Origin: Monoplex corrugatus
Taxonomy: Eukaryota > Mollusca > Gastropoda > Littorinimorpha > Ranellidae
Reading direction: 5' to 3'
Assembly (NCBI GenBank): GCA_030674185.1
Contig: CM060305.1
Span: forward strand, 172,641,758 to 172,679,257
DNA length: 37,500 bases
The position numbers were made by a program, and so were the translations under genes. The notes beneath the pieces were generated by a model, which was not told where the DNA came from, searched no databases, and worked only from the letters and a program-made list of their open reading frames with translations. Shown one piece after another: positions 11,301-22,465 of the stretch. Position 1 is the first letter of the stretch. Each line of letters begins with the position of its first letter.

Positions 11301-13212
11301 ACAACATACAGTGAGAACATCAACAATATACAGCGAGAACATCAACAATATACAGTGAGAACATCAACAATGTACAGCGAGAACATCAACAACATACAGT
11401 GAGAACATCAACAATATACAGTGAGAACATCAACAATATACAGTGAGAACATCAACAACATACAGTGAGAACATCAACAACATACAGTGAGAACATCAAC
11501 AATATACAGTGAGAACATCAACAACATACAGTGAGAACATCAACAACATACAGTGAGAACATCAACAACATACAGTGAGAACATCAACAATATACAGTGA
11601 GAACATCAACAACATACAATGAGAACATCAACAACATACAGTGAGAACATCAACAACATACAGTGAGAACATCAACAACATACAGTGAGAACATCAACAA
11701 CATACAGCGAGAACATCAACAATATACAGTGAGAACATCAACAACATACAGTGAGAACATCAACAACATACAGCGAGAACATCAACAACATACAGTGAGA
11801 ACATCAACAACATACAGTGAGAACATCAACAATATACAGTGAGAACATCAACAACATACAGTGAGAACATCAACAATATACAGTGAGAACATCAACAACA
11901 TACAGCGAAAACATCAACAATATACAGTGAGAACATCAAAAATATACAGTGAGAACATCAACAATATACAGCGAGAACATCAACAACATACAGTGAGAAC
12001 ATCAACAACATACAGTGAGAACATCAACAATATACAGGTAGAACATCAACAACATACAGTGAGAACATCAACAATATACAGCGAGAACTTCAACAACATA
12101 CAGTGAGAAAATCAACAACATACAGTGAGAACATCAACAACATACACTGAGAACATCAACAATATACAGTGAGAACATCAACAACATACAGTGAGAACAT
12201 CAACAACATACAGTGAGAACATCAACAATATACAGTGAGAACATCAACAATATACAGCGAGAACATCAACAACATACAGTGAGAACATCAACAACATACA
12301 GTGAGAACATCAACAATATACAGTGAGAACATCAACAATATACAGCGAGAACATCAACAACATACAGTGAGAACATCAACAATACACAGTGAGAACATCA
12401 ACAACATACAGTGAGAACATCAACAACATACAGCGAGAACATCAACAACATACAGTGAGAACATCAACAATATACAGTGAGAACATCAACAACATACAGC
12501 GAGAACATCAACAACATACAGTGAGAACATCAACAACATACAGCGAGAACATCAACAACATACAGTGAGAAAATCAACAATATACAGTGAGAACATCAAC
12601 AATATACAGTGAAAACATCAACAACATACAGCGAGAACATCAACAATATACAGCGAGAACATCAACAACATACAGTGATAACATCAACAATATACAGTGA
12701 GAACATCAACAACATACAGTGATAACATCAACAACATACAGTGAGAACATCAACAATATACAGTGAGAACATCAACAATATACAGAGAGAACATCAACAA
12801 TATACAGTGAGAACATCAACAATATACAGTGAGAACATCAACAATATACAGTGAGAACATCAACAACATACAGTGAGAACATCAACAACATACAGTGGGA
12901 ACATCAACAATATACAGCGAGAACATCAACAATATACAGTGAGAACATCAACAACATACAGTGAGAACATCAACAACATACAGTGAGAACATCAACAACA
13001 TACAGCGAGAACATCAACAACATACAGTGAGAACATCAACAACATACAGTGAGAACATCAACAATATACAGTGAGAACATCAACAAACATACAGTGAGAA
13101 CATCAACAATATACAGTGAGAACATCAACAATATACAGCGAGAACATCAACAACATACAGCGAGAACATCAACAATATACAGTGAGAACATCAACAACAT
13201 ACAGTGAGAACA
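8376..13212 (+). repeat. 22-bp minisatellite, about 220 copies (4.8 kb)
   Basis: Unit aacatcaacaacatacagtg plus ag, with two main variable sites (aacaAC/aacaAT and cagTg/cagCg). The left part (about 8460-10350) carries many indels and scrambled units; 10350-13212 is almost indel-free. There are no stop codons in any forward frame, so long stretches look like Thr/Ser/Asn/Gln-rich ORFs; 22 bp is not a multiple of three, and I do not call a protein. Confidence 0.97.
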
Positions 13213-14079
13213 AGGGAAGAAAGTGGTTATAAAAAGTGACCCGGTGCTTCTTTGCAAGAATCAATATTTGAATTTGTATGGAATAGAAAAAAGACAAAAT
13301 CAACATTAAAAACAATCGTTAAATGTATTGAGAATAATGGCTTTACAAGACTTGATGTAAGGAAATATAATAACCCATTAAAATTAATTTTTGATATGAA
13401 AGCTAGAACGTTTCAAGCACACAAAGAAAAATATACACACAGCTTAATGTAATCATATTATCTTGTTGGTAGACTTACTTCTGGTCTTCTATACAACACT
13501 TTTTGCTGAAACAAATTTATTTTGGAACAATATCCTACTTGCTTCTGAGGAGTTTGAGAAGACTTTGCAGCCATGACAATTTATAGACACTCTTGTACAA
13601 CTAATATTTTGTGACGAATATATAAACGCAGAAAAGAAAGTTCTCTTTTATGAGAACTGGATAAATGGAGAGGTAAGTTTTGTTAAAAATGTCGTAAACC
13701 CGGATGGCACATTCAAGTTATTTGCAACTTTTAAAGACAAATATGCTATCAGCGTAACTTTTGTAAACTACCTCAGATGTTTCAAGCTATCAAAGCATAT
13801 TTAAGGGGGAAGAAGATATTCGTATTCCAAACGACGTATACGTAAATCGATAAAAAATTGTAAGGTGTATTTTGTTGTTAAACAAGGGATACAATTGCAC
13901 AATAAGATGCTTACCAAAGGTGAATTCAAACTAAAATGTTGTGACAAGCTGGAATCAGATTGAATGACCAAATAGAATGGCATGTTGTATATACATATAT
14001 ATATCTATATCTATCTATCTATCTATCTGTATATCTATATATATATATATATATCTATATCTATATATATATCTATCTA

Positions 14080-14157
<78 letters not shown>

Positions 14158-14335
14158 CTACGAAAAATAAAAGATTAGACATAGAGTGTTATAAATTGAT
14201 TAATTCAACGAATATTGCCAACAAATACTTTGGTTACAGAGTGTACGGAATCTTACGTCTTTTTTTATTTGTTGAGCTGCAGAAATACAAATTTAGTTTG
14301 GCAACAACTTTGAATGGTTATCAATAATGTTTTCG
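13213..14335 (+). mobile_element. L1/Tx1-like LINE ORF2 C-terminal remnant (plus strand)
   Basis: The open stretch 13252-13452 encodes IFEFVWNRKK... and LDVRKYNNPLKLIFDMKAR, the conserved block after the RT domain in L1/Tx1-like ORF2. A later frame (about 13640-13800) encodes KVLFYENWINGE followed by DGTFKLFATFKDKYAI, the pLFYxxW...G.F.tFeeFk.Ky block of the same C-terminus. Stops and frameshifts are frequent, and a TA/TATC microsatellite interrupts it at 13986-14153. The element is 5'-truncated where it meets the 22-bp array. Confidence 0.65.
13986..14153. repeat. TATC / TA microsatellite
   Basis: Alternating TATC and TA runs ending in a pure TA run of roughly 30 units. IYIYIY frames are artefacts. 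Confidence 0.97.
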
Positions 14336-14559
14336 ATGTGCCACCTCATTAATGTTTAATGAATATATTGCCTTATTTGGACATGACATATATTTAAATC
14401 AGATCCCAAATTCGACTTGATTTTGCTCCAAGTCAAATCTTACATCATAAATATAAATATAAAGACGGTTTTTCACAAACTTTTTGTTTGTTTGTTTTAT
14501 TCCATTTTTTTAATCGAACAAGGTTGGCACAAACAATGTTACATCATTCTTACTGTACA

Positions 14560-15710
14560 TAGGGATAATCATAAATCACATTCACAATATCAGTATCTAG
14601 TACAGCGCATGATATCGGCTTTAAGTAAACTTAGTCCTCCTGTTCATCATACAATGTTGTTCAGCTTAATATACATAATCCTCTTATATAATGTTTCAAA
14701 GGAATTTCCATTTGCAGAATTCGTTCCCATCCCCCACATGCATTAGGTAACACTGGTTTACCAATCAGTGTTTCATAAAATATTTTTGTTCCCTAAGGAG
14801 CACGAATCATTTGGCTGAATGCTTTGTGGTATCCAGTGTCTTCGTTATTGTTTGTTTTCTAATTTTATTTTATTTTTTCTCAAAAATTCTCTGACAGAAC
14901 TCACGCAGCCGAAGTATCTAAGCCTTTGAACTGGACGTTGCAAGATGTTTTGGAACCCATTAACATCCATAAATTTACATTGTCTTCTGCCCACTCATCA
15001 AAACAGAATTCTTTTCCATCAGTCTTGAGTTTGTTATTGTAAAACAGGGGTTCCATCAATATGTCTTTATTGTTCTATGAATCTTTTTTTTTTTCTCAAA
15101 AAATTGTATGTAGCTTTTGAAAACATCTTTCCAAAACATACTTACTGGGTGACCTGCAATTAAGTACCAAAGACCCATACTGCTCTAACATTTCAATTTG
15201 TGGGCATTCTTTAATCAGAATTTCTTTCCATTTTGCACTGTACGTCTGGGCATAGCACTCTTTAACCATGTTAGTTTTAGCGAATTGATAAATGCTGCTG
15301 TGTGATGGATTTTAATTCCACCGTTTTGTATATCTCTTGAATTGCTGCTTATCTTTTAACTTTATCCCTTTTTTGTCCCATACGAATTCGAAACACATTG
15401 TTTGCAGCTGTTGTATTGTACATGCATTGTCGGGTGGGTTTCGTAGCATGGTCCACAAGTAGGTTAATGTTTACAATATAACCGACTTAAGAATAGCTAT
15501 TCTTCCAAGGGGTGTAGTTGTTCTTTTCATCCACACATTGAACAGTTTTTTTTAGTTTCTTGACACTTTTCTGTTAAGTTTAGTTTTGCTACATTGCTTA
15601 GATCATTTGTAAACCAAAGGCCTAGGATTTTGAATTTTATGGAGTTCCAATTCATTTTTAGATTGGGTAAAAATCTACATTCACTATTACATTTACTTCC
15701 TATCCACACA
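14560..15710 (-). pseudogene. C-terminal region of Tx1-like ORF2
   Basis: Fragments in different frames: NWNSIKFKILGLWFTNDL, FEFVWDKKG and a MEPLFYN-like stretch near 15040. They occur in the normal order of the family's post-RT region. Several stops lie between them. Confidence 0.65.
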
Positions 15711-15729
15711 TTGCAAGTTTTTTCATACT

Positions 15730-16507
15730 TTAATTTCGATCCTGATAAACATTCAAACTCTTAGAGGATTTTAAATGTTGTTTCATATGATTTTTTTTAT
15801 CTCCTACTAGAAATAATACTGTATCGTCTGCAAATTGACTAGTTTTACATTGTATGTCTGATAACTTTATGCCTTTTATGATTTCATTTTCTCTTATCTT
15901 ACATGCCATTAGTTCTGCACATAAAATAAACAAGTGCAGAGATATTGGATCTCCTTGCCTACAACCACGTTTGATAAAGAAGCTTTGTGATGCTTTCCCG
16001 TTCACAATGACTGAAGATTTTATATTAGAATAAAAAGATTTTATCCAGTCACAAATGTCATTCCCAAATCCAAATACTTTCACTACTTTGTGCATATATT
16101 TCCTGCTAATGGAGTCGAAAGCGTTTTCAAAGTCTAGTGAAACTAAAAGTCCTGGAGAGTTCTTTTTCTTTAAGTAGTGAATTACATCGTAAAAATGTCT
16201 TGTATTGCCACCAATGTATCTGCCACTGATAAACCCTGTCTGATCTTCATTTTCATTAATTTTTGCAAAACTGACTTAATTCTATTTGCGATGCATGACG
16301 ACCTTATCTTGTAAGTAACATTAAGAAGGGAAAACGGACGCCAGTTTTTCAAATACTCTCTAGAGTTATCTCCTTTAGGGAGACAAATTATGTTATCTTC
16401 TCTCTGTGTAATCGACAATTGTTTCTGTTCAAAGCCCTCGTTTAGACTTCGAACAACCAAAACACCTGTTTTATTCCAGAAAAAATTAAGAAAATCTACA
16501 GTCATCC
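15730..16507 (-). pseudogene. Reverse transcriptase domain of the Tx1-like LINE
   Basis: RT fingers (IICLPKGD, YLKNWRPFSLLNVTYKI), a palm segment with GCRQGDPIS and the catalytic FADDTVLFL block at about 15820-15850. Two frames are needed; a frameshift near 16180 separates fingers from palm. Known role: target-primed reverse transcription of the LINE RNA. This copy is dead. Confidence 0.8.
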
Positions 16508-16538
16508 CACTGAGTGTTACTCGGACATTAAGAACTGG

Positions 16539-17282
16539 ATGACATACAATAAACTTCAGCTTAACGACGACAAGACAGAAGCTATCCTCATTGGCACCCA
16601 TCAGAAACTTTCTCAGCTGCCTACTCTTTCTCTCCCATTATGTAACACATCAGTCCCAATTTCTGATTCAGCTAAAAACCTTGGTGTCTGCCTTGACTCT
16701 ACCATCTCCATGAACAACTTTGTTTCTCAAACTGCCAGATCTTGCTACTATCACCTCCATCGTATAAGCCTGATCAGGAAGTATATCTCTGTGGAAACAA
16801 CTGCAAAACTCGTTCTCTCCTTCATAATGTCTCGCACTGACTATTGCAATTCACTCCTGTCTGGTCTTCCTGCCTCCACCATTCACATCCTACAGCGCAT
16901 TCAAAACAATGCTGCACGCCTTGTACTCAAAAAGAAAAAAGCTGACCACATATTTCCTCTACTGGCACAACTTCACTGGCTCCCTGTATCAAAGCGCATA
17001 CAGTACAAACTAGACACCATGTGCAACAAAAGCCTCAATAACGCAGCCCCCGATTACCTGTCAAGCCTACTTGAGATCTATGTTCCCTCACGTACCCTCC
17101 GCTCTGCCTTCGATCCTCTGACTTTTCGCTTTCCACGCACTAAGCTCAATACCTATGGTCCACGAGCCTTCTCTGTTTCTGGTCCACTTTCCTGGAACAA
17201 ACTTCCTCTCTCAGTCCGTCAGCAACCTACTTTTGTCTCCTTCAAGTCTGCTCTCAAAACTCACCTTTTCTCCTCTGCATAA
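16539..17282 (+). pseudogene. RT C-terminal (thumb) fragment of CR1/L2-like LINE
   Basis: An uninterrupted 247-residue frame, lacking the catalytic RT motifs because of 5' truncation. It contains the conserved [17 protein letters not shown] and WNKLP blocks of the CR1/L2 superfamily C-terminus. It is a fragment of ORF2 rather than a gene; no promoter is expected. Confidence 0.85.
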
Positions 17283-17417
17283 AATCCTGACCTCACTCAA
17301 CCCCCTCTGCAGCCTGTCTCCACTTGGAGGGGAATCACATTGTAATATATAATTGTATATAATATGCTCTTTATAATTTTCCATTGCTTTTATTCTTTCT
17401 CCCCATTTATAGCCATG

Positions 17418-17431
17418 CGCGCGCGCGTGAG

Positions 17432-17488
<57 letters not shown>

Positions 17489-17516
17489 CGTGCGTATGTG
17501 TGCGTGCGTGTGTGTC
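17418..17516. repeat. GC/GT microsatellite inside LINE 3' UTR
   Basis: A GCGC stretch, then a long GT run with GTGC units. It occupies the same internal position as GT runs in copies B and C of this LINE. Confidence 0.95.
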
Positions 17517-17575
17517 TGTTTCAGCGCTTAGATTTGATTTTATCAAGATTTTGCGCTATATAAATATTGTAATTA

Positions 17576-17785
17576 TTAATTATTATCTGTTCCAGGGCTT
17601 TTCCCATTTTTCATATTTTTGAGTGCCTGTGATGCTTCCTCAAGAGTTAGCTTTCCGTTTGTTTTTCTAAGGCTAGATGTTTCTTCTTCTAGTTTCTTTC
17701 CTGCTTGTGCGTTTTCTTTTTTCTTTCTTGCACTATATTCCATTGATGTGTTTCTTATTTCCATAAACGAAGTGTCTAAGAACAA
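17576..17785 (-). pseudogene. Linker and start of RT domain of the Tx1-like LINE
   Basis: Encodes LTLEEASQALKNMKNGKSPGTD, the conserved entry to the RT domain (xLxExAlkxmkxgKSPGxDG). The frame runs directly into the insertion breakpoint of the CR1/L2-like LINE; the next residues of the motif are found beyond the insertion at 16507. Confidence 0.8.
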
Positions 17786-17891
17786 CTAATCTGAAATTGT
17801 AAGACCGAGGTTTTCTAAAGGGATGTAATCAATTTCTTTTCTTCCATATACTAATGCAGCGTATTGTTCTTTTGTGTTTTTGATAGTTTCA

Positions 17892-18750
17892 TTAATAAGA
17901 TGTACATATTTTTTTATCTCTTAGCAGTGATGCATTAAACTTCCAAAAGTTTCTCGATTTTGTGTCTTGTCTAAAATCTAATGTTACTGAGATGAGAGAA
18001 TGATCACTTCTATAACCAATGTTTATATCTGCATCCCGTACATTGGAGATTAAGTTTTCTGAAATAAGAAAAAAGTCTAGTCTAGCTTGTTGTGATGGAT
18101 TTGGTCTTCTCCATGTGCATCTTAGTGTTCCTGGATTCATTTCTCTCCATACATCTACTGATTTCATTTTATTTAACAGTTTTATCACCTTTTCTTGAGC
18201 TTTTGTATTATTGTTATGTTTATAATTATTGTAGTCTAATGTTGGATTTAAAACTAAGTTCCACTCCCCTCGAAGAATGATTCCATGGTAAGTTAGTTGT
18301 TGAATGTTATTTTGTAAATCGGTATAAAATTGGGGAGTGTCAGTGTTTGGACCATAAATGTTTACAAGAGCCAATTCTTTTTCCGTAGTGTGAATAATAA
18401 TGATAGGTAATTACTAGACCGTAATGTTTATAAGAGCCAATTCTTTTTCCACAGTGTGAATAATAATGATAAAATATTTACCCTTGGTGTCCCTAATAAC
18501 TTTTTTCACTTTGAAATCAAAATTGTTGTTGAATGGTATTGCAACTCCCCTTGACTGTAATGTATGTGAAGCGAAATAACAATATCTCCAGTCGGTTCTG
18601 ATTTGTTTCCCTAGTTTTTGTGTGAAATGAGTGTTTTGTAAAAAGTACATAGGTTTTTTCTTTATGTCTAAGAAACTGGAAAACATCCCTCCTTTTCTGA
18701 AAAGTTCCAAGGCCTTGTACATTTGCTGAGGTTATTGAGAGACTACTCAT
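17892..18750 (-). pseudogene. APE-type endonuclease domain of the Tx1-like LINE
   Basis: The N-terminus reads MSSLSITSANVQGLG and later blocks include LVNIYGPN, a GEWN in place of the usual GDxN, RLDFFLIS and RSDHSLISV: the expected order of APE endonuclease motifs that nick target DNA. The frame is broken by a 66-bp direct duplication (18360-18403 repeated at 18426-18471) and at least one more frameshift around 18540-18600. GEWN replaces an Asp expected in the metal-binding core, another sign of inactivity. Confidence 0.8.
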
Positions 18751-19077
18751 TGGATAGATATCACCGTAAGAAATACTTTCCCTCTAGTTTTAGCAAACCC
18801 CGTCCAGTTTTACATTGTATTGAAACGAAAAAATCAAAACTGTGAACAAGTGACATACAAAACATGACGAGTTAACATTCAATATAACACAAAAACGCAA
18901 CAAAAAGTTATGTTATTTCAGACGGTGACTACAGGCCTTGCTTCGGCGGAGCTTATACGACATTCCAACAAAAATTGTTTACAGAAAAACTGCAAGGAGC
19001 AATGCACCTTTTCTAGAAAAAAAACAACAAACCAACCATGATTGCTATCCACAAAAAAAAGACGAAAATATAGTTAA

Positions 19078-19112
19078 CCCTTTGACTCTCTCACCCTATC
19101 CACCAGAGTCTT
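19078..19112 (+). mobile_element. Solo TTAACCC terminal motif of a MITE-like element
   Basis: ttaaccctttgactctctca followed by ccctatccaccag matches the ends of the inverted-repeat element at 35223-35398. Only one end is recognised here. 19113-19375 holds no recognised gene. Confidence 0.45.
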
Positions 19113-19403
19113 CTTAAATATGTTCCCAAGATTACAAACTATTTACATTTTTCAAGATCTCAAAAATATCATTTGTTTACCCTTCCACCCAGCAATGTTT
19201 ACACGTGTATGTGCTGGCACTGTTATTCCTGAACACACTTTACTCAGCTCTCTAGAAAACAAAAACATGATCGTATCCAACAAGATGAGAAGTGCCAGCC
19301 TTCTTAAATGTGTACTCCATAGAGCAAATCATTTATAGTTCTTAGGCCACAAAAACATCCCTTAGCTTTACTCACTGTGACCTTAGTGCTTACACACTAT
19401 GAT

Positions 19404-19408
<5 letters not shown>

Positions 19409-19473
<65 letters not shown>

Positions 19474-19491
19474 CACACGTACGCACGCACC

Positions 19492-19528
<37 letters not shown>

Positions 19529-19538
19529 CATGCACTCA

Positions 19539-19589
<51 letters not shown>

Positions 19590-19620
19590 CACTCCACAAT
19601 CACAACAAAACACACACACA
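19409..19620. repeat. CT and CA compound microsatellite
   Basis: A CT run (about 19411-19448) passes into CA, ACGC and again CA runs. Confidence 0.97.
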
Positions 19621-19784
19621 ACACTACACCATCAAACACACTACACACTTACGATGAAATAATTTCTACATTGGACAAAAAAAGCAACAGCATCACAATC
19701 AATCACAGTAAATACATCCAGCTGTCAAATAAGCGAATGATCTTGAAGAATTCATGGACATCAGAATGGTTGATGGTAGAATTA

Positions 19785-20145
19785 CAGGATTAGAAATTAT
19801 GTAAATTAGGTTAATAGGTTGATCTATGGAAACAAGGACATTCAGAATATTATGGCAGGAATTACAGGACATTCAGAATATGATGGTAGGAATTACAAGA
19901 CATTCAAATAGGTTGATGCTAGGAATTACAAGGACATTCAGATAGGTTGATGGCTAGGAATTACAAGGACATTCAGAATAGGTTGATGGCTAGGAATTAC
20001 AAGGACATTCAGAATAGGTGATGGCTAGGAATTACAAGGACATTCAGAATAGGTTGATGGCTAGGGAATTACAAGGACATTCAGAATAGGTTGATGGCTA
20101 GGGAATTACAAGGACATTCAGAATAGGTTGATGGCTAGGGAACAC
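19785..20145 (+). repeat. 36-bp minisatellite, about nine copies
   Basis: Unit of ggctaggaattacaaggac plus attcagaataggttgat; 35-36 bp period (19921, 19956, 19992, 20027). The first units are shorter and degenerate. Confidence 0.9.
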
Positions 20146-20230
20146 GGAGATCAACTTGAGGTGTTGATGTCAATAATGAAGATGACATAATTATAATATG
20201 ATCGAAAAAAACACGAAAACACCATTTTTT

Positions 20231-20269
20231 TAGCTTTCGTAGCTTTCGGAGTCTGATGCTCCTCTTCAG
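20231..20269 (-). ncRNA. Hammerhead-ribozyme-like core
   Basis: On the minus strand: CTGAAGA (20269-20263, matching CUGANGA), a 4-bp stem II (GGAG/CTCC) with a 7-nt loop, GAAA (20247-20244), a stem III of AGC paired to GCT around a 7-nt loop, then U-A at 20232-20231 as the NUH cleavage position. All core nucleotides of a hammerhead are present. Stem I pairing between upstream GCCTG and downstream A-rich sequence is poor, so activity is doubtful. Hammerheads of this style are known from Penelope-like retroelements; no PLE coding sequence is seen here. Confidence 0.5.
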
Positions 20270-20359
20270 CAGGCATGTTTATTTGCTACAGATGTCAATA
20301 GCTGGGGTCACGGCATTCGTACACTCTAGAAGCAGTACGCACAAAAAGTAACAGGATTT

Positions 20360-20467
20360 TCTATACAATACAATACAATACAATATTTTATTTATATAGC
20401 GCAAAATCTTGATAAAATCAAATCTAAGCGCTAAAAACAGACACACACACACGCACGTACACACACG

Positions 20468-20524
<57 letters not shown>

Positions 20525-20592
20525 GCACACGCACACGGCTATAAATGGGGAGAAAGAATAAAAGCAATGGAAAATTATAGAGAGCATATTCT
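20360..20592 (-). mobile_element. CR1/L2-like LINE copy C, 3' UTR only
   Basis: The minus strand carries the same 3' UTR as copies A and B: ttttccattgcttttattct, ccccatttatagcc, a GT run, agcgcttagatttgatttta and gcgctatataaata. It ends in a pentanucleotide ATTGT-type tail (20363-20390) instead of ATT repeats. Truncated at about 20592. Confidence 0.85.
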
Positions 20593-20637
20593 AATGGTCA
20601 CGACACATTGTGTTAAAGTTTCAGTTTTTTCCCAGAG

Positions 20638-20718
20638 TAATCAGTATAATTATAATAATAATAATATTAAAATAATAAATAATAATAATAATAATAATAA
20701 TAAAACTATAATAATGAT

Positions 20719-20755
<37 letters not shown>

Positions 20756-20900
20756 TTAATGATAATGATGATGATGATAAAAATGCTGATGTATACTTAT
20801 GATCACGACGAAAATGATAGCGAACAGTATCGACTGCAGCAACAATCATAGCATTGCTAATTGCTACTAATGTTGGTGATGATGATGATGATGATGAACA
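20638..20900. repeat. AAT and GAT microsatellites
   Basis: Runs of AAT/TAA (20650-20755) and GAT (20760-20780, 20877-20896) separated by short unique pieces. 20900-21340 is AT-rich unique sequence without recognised features. Confidence 0.95.
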
Positions 20901-21339
20901 ATACTGGCAATAATGCTAATTGATCAATAAGTATGAATTTATAAACACTTCAATTTCACGCATGAAATGGTTTTGTTTATATTATTAGCAAGCAAGTAGA
21001 AGGGCATCTTAAATATTATAATCCTCAACATCAATCTAAATCACCATTTCCAAATTCACAATTGTAACAAAGAATATTATCAAAAGTAATCGATTGTCAT
21101 AATAATCATGGGTCATACATTTAATGTCACACCTTGTGCACACCAGTGTACTGAGTGTAATCATTCACAAACTTCTGCAATCCTCAACTTACCCGAGAAG
21201 AGGCTGTTTATCATATAACAATGTCTTCGAAAACACATGGGTTTTTTATATGTTAGTTTTTACAGGTTAGGTCTCAACAGTTACATTTCACAATACTGTA
21301 TTGAATTTTTTTTTAAATTCAGCCATGTTTCCACACCTA

Positions 21340-21449
21340 CTACACAAAAATATGCCCACACCCACACCACACCCAAACCCATACACTCCCAATATATCCA
21401 AATACTCCCACATCCACTCACTCTTACACGCCAGCGCGTTCGCACACAC

Positions 21450-21503
<54 letters not shown>

Positions 21504-21611
21504 CACACACACACACACACACACACACGCACGCTCACACACACCCATACACATATACACACGCACACACACACACACACAAACACACACGCACGCATGC
21601 TCACACACACC

Positions 21612-21651
<40 letters not shown>

Positions 21652-21708
21652 ACCACACACACACTAACACACACACGCACGCATGCTCACACACACCCAT
21701 ACACATAT

Positions 21709-21754
<46 letters not shown>

Positions 21755-21815
21755 ACACACGCACGCACGCATGCTCACACACACCCATACACACATACAC
21801 ACTCACACACACACA
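21340..21815. repeat. CA microsatellite with higher-order units
   Basis: Long CA runs in which gctcacacacacccatacac recurs at 21533, 21599, 21685 and 21773 (spacing 66, 86 and 88 bp), usually preceded by cacgcacg(c)atgctc. Frames are His/Thr or Cys/Val artefacts. Confidence 0.95.
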
Positions 21816-21883
21816 AAGGCCTATCAACAAGCATACAGTTTACCTTCATGCTCATGAGCGCAATTGTTTTCCATTTTCGGTGG

Positions 21884-21990
21884 GAGGGGGTAGCGGGGGG
21901 GGGGGGATTACGGGGGGGGGGGAAGTAATTTTTAAGAAAATGATATGAAGGGGGGTGTGAGGGAACGGGGCCAGGGGAGGCGGAGGAAAT
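21884..21990 (+). repeat. G-rich tract with direct repeat
   Basis: G runs at about 21885-21922 and 21950-21980, potentially quadruplex-forming. They flank a repeated aattttaagaaaat(g/a)atat segment (21930 and 21988). Confidence 0.75.
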
Positions 21991-22004
21991 TTTAAGAAAA
22001 TAAT

Positions 22005-22465
22005 ATCATCATCAGGTGCCCTGCCGTATGGCGTTGGCGACCATGGACTTCTAACCATCTCTATTTCTCGTTGCCCCCAGCATCTCCCCCACCCTCCTCA
22101 TCCCCAGCCACTCTGCAAGTCCGTCCAGCATTCTCTCCCCGGGTCCACCTGGTGCTCTCTTTCCCTCCAGCTTTCCCGCCGTGACCAGGTGCTCCAAATC
22201 CCCCTTCCTCATAAAATGTTGCTTGTCCTCCCCCAGTCCTCCCCATGAGTGATCTACCTGTGTCCGCCTCCATCAAGACTGTCCCGTTTGTTTTCCCTGC
22301 TGTCCATGGAACTCTCAACATTCCTCTGAGAAACCACATCTCGGCTGCCTCAATCCCGCTCCGGCCCCACCCGCTGACTGTCCACGCCTCGCATCCGTAC
22401 AATAGTATTGGTTCTATATAACAATCAAGGACTCTCTTTCTGATGTTAATTGATAGGCACCTGTT
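22005..22465 (-). mobile_element. RTE-type LINE 3' end fragment, second copy
   Basis: The minus strand encodes LDCYIEPILLYGCEAWTVSGWG and AAEMWFLRGMLRVPWTAGKTN, matching the C-terminus of the element at 7169-7680; later residues are frame-degraded but the DNA still aligns. It ends with CAT units at 22005-22012 (TGA on the element strand). 5'-truncated. Confidence 0.8.

Larger units (their letters stand above)
16508..17583 (+). mobile_element. CR1/L2-like LINE copy A, inserted in Tx1-like LINE
   Basis: A 5'-truncated element starting just after the RT YxDD region. Its open frame runs to 17282 with [61 protein letters not shown] and FKSALKTHLFSSA. The 3' UTR (17283-17583) contains a GT microsatellite and ends gcgctatataaata plus ATT-type repeats. 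It is nearly identical to copy B at 32363-34010 and copy C at 20360-20592. The coding part has no internal stop, suggesting recent insertion. Confidence 0.85.
14482..18760 (-). mobile_element. L1/Tx1-like LINE, near full ORF2, decayed and interrupted
   Basis: Reading the minus strand: an ATG at 18750 starts an APE-type endonuclease, followed by a linker with GKSPGTD near 17590, the reverse transcriptase (about 16507-15730, with LKNWRPFSLLN, GCRQGDPIS and FADDTVLF), and a C-terminal region with KILGLWFTNDL and a further FEFVW block near 15380. An AATAAA on the minus strand (14501-14496) and A-rich sequence mark the 3' end near 14482. Numerous frameshifts and stops, and a LINE inserted at 16508-17583, make it inactive. 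18761-19077 is AT-rich and may include 5' UTR. Confidence 0.8.

Noticed and set aside
8886..12106. Several 60-110 residue ORFs reading RTSTTYSENINNIQ
   Set aside because: Products of the 22-bp array, which has no stops in any forward frame; unit length is not a multiple of three.
8376..13212. CRISPR-like array of short repeats
   Set aside because: Repeats are directly contiguous without unique spacers, in a eukaryotic setting.
17434..17622. VCVCVC and HTHTHT ORFs at several GT/CA tracts
   Set aside because: Dinucleotide microsatellite artefacts.
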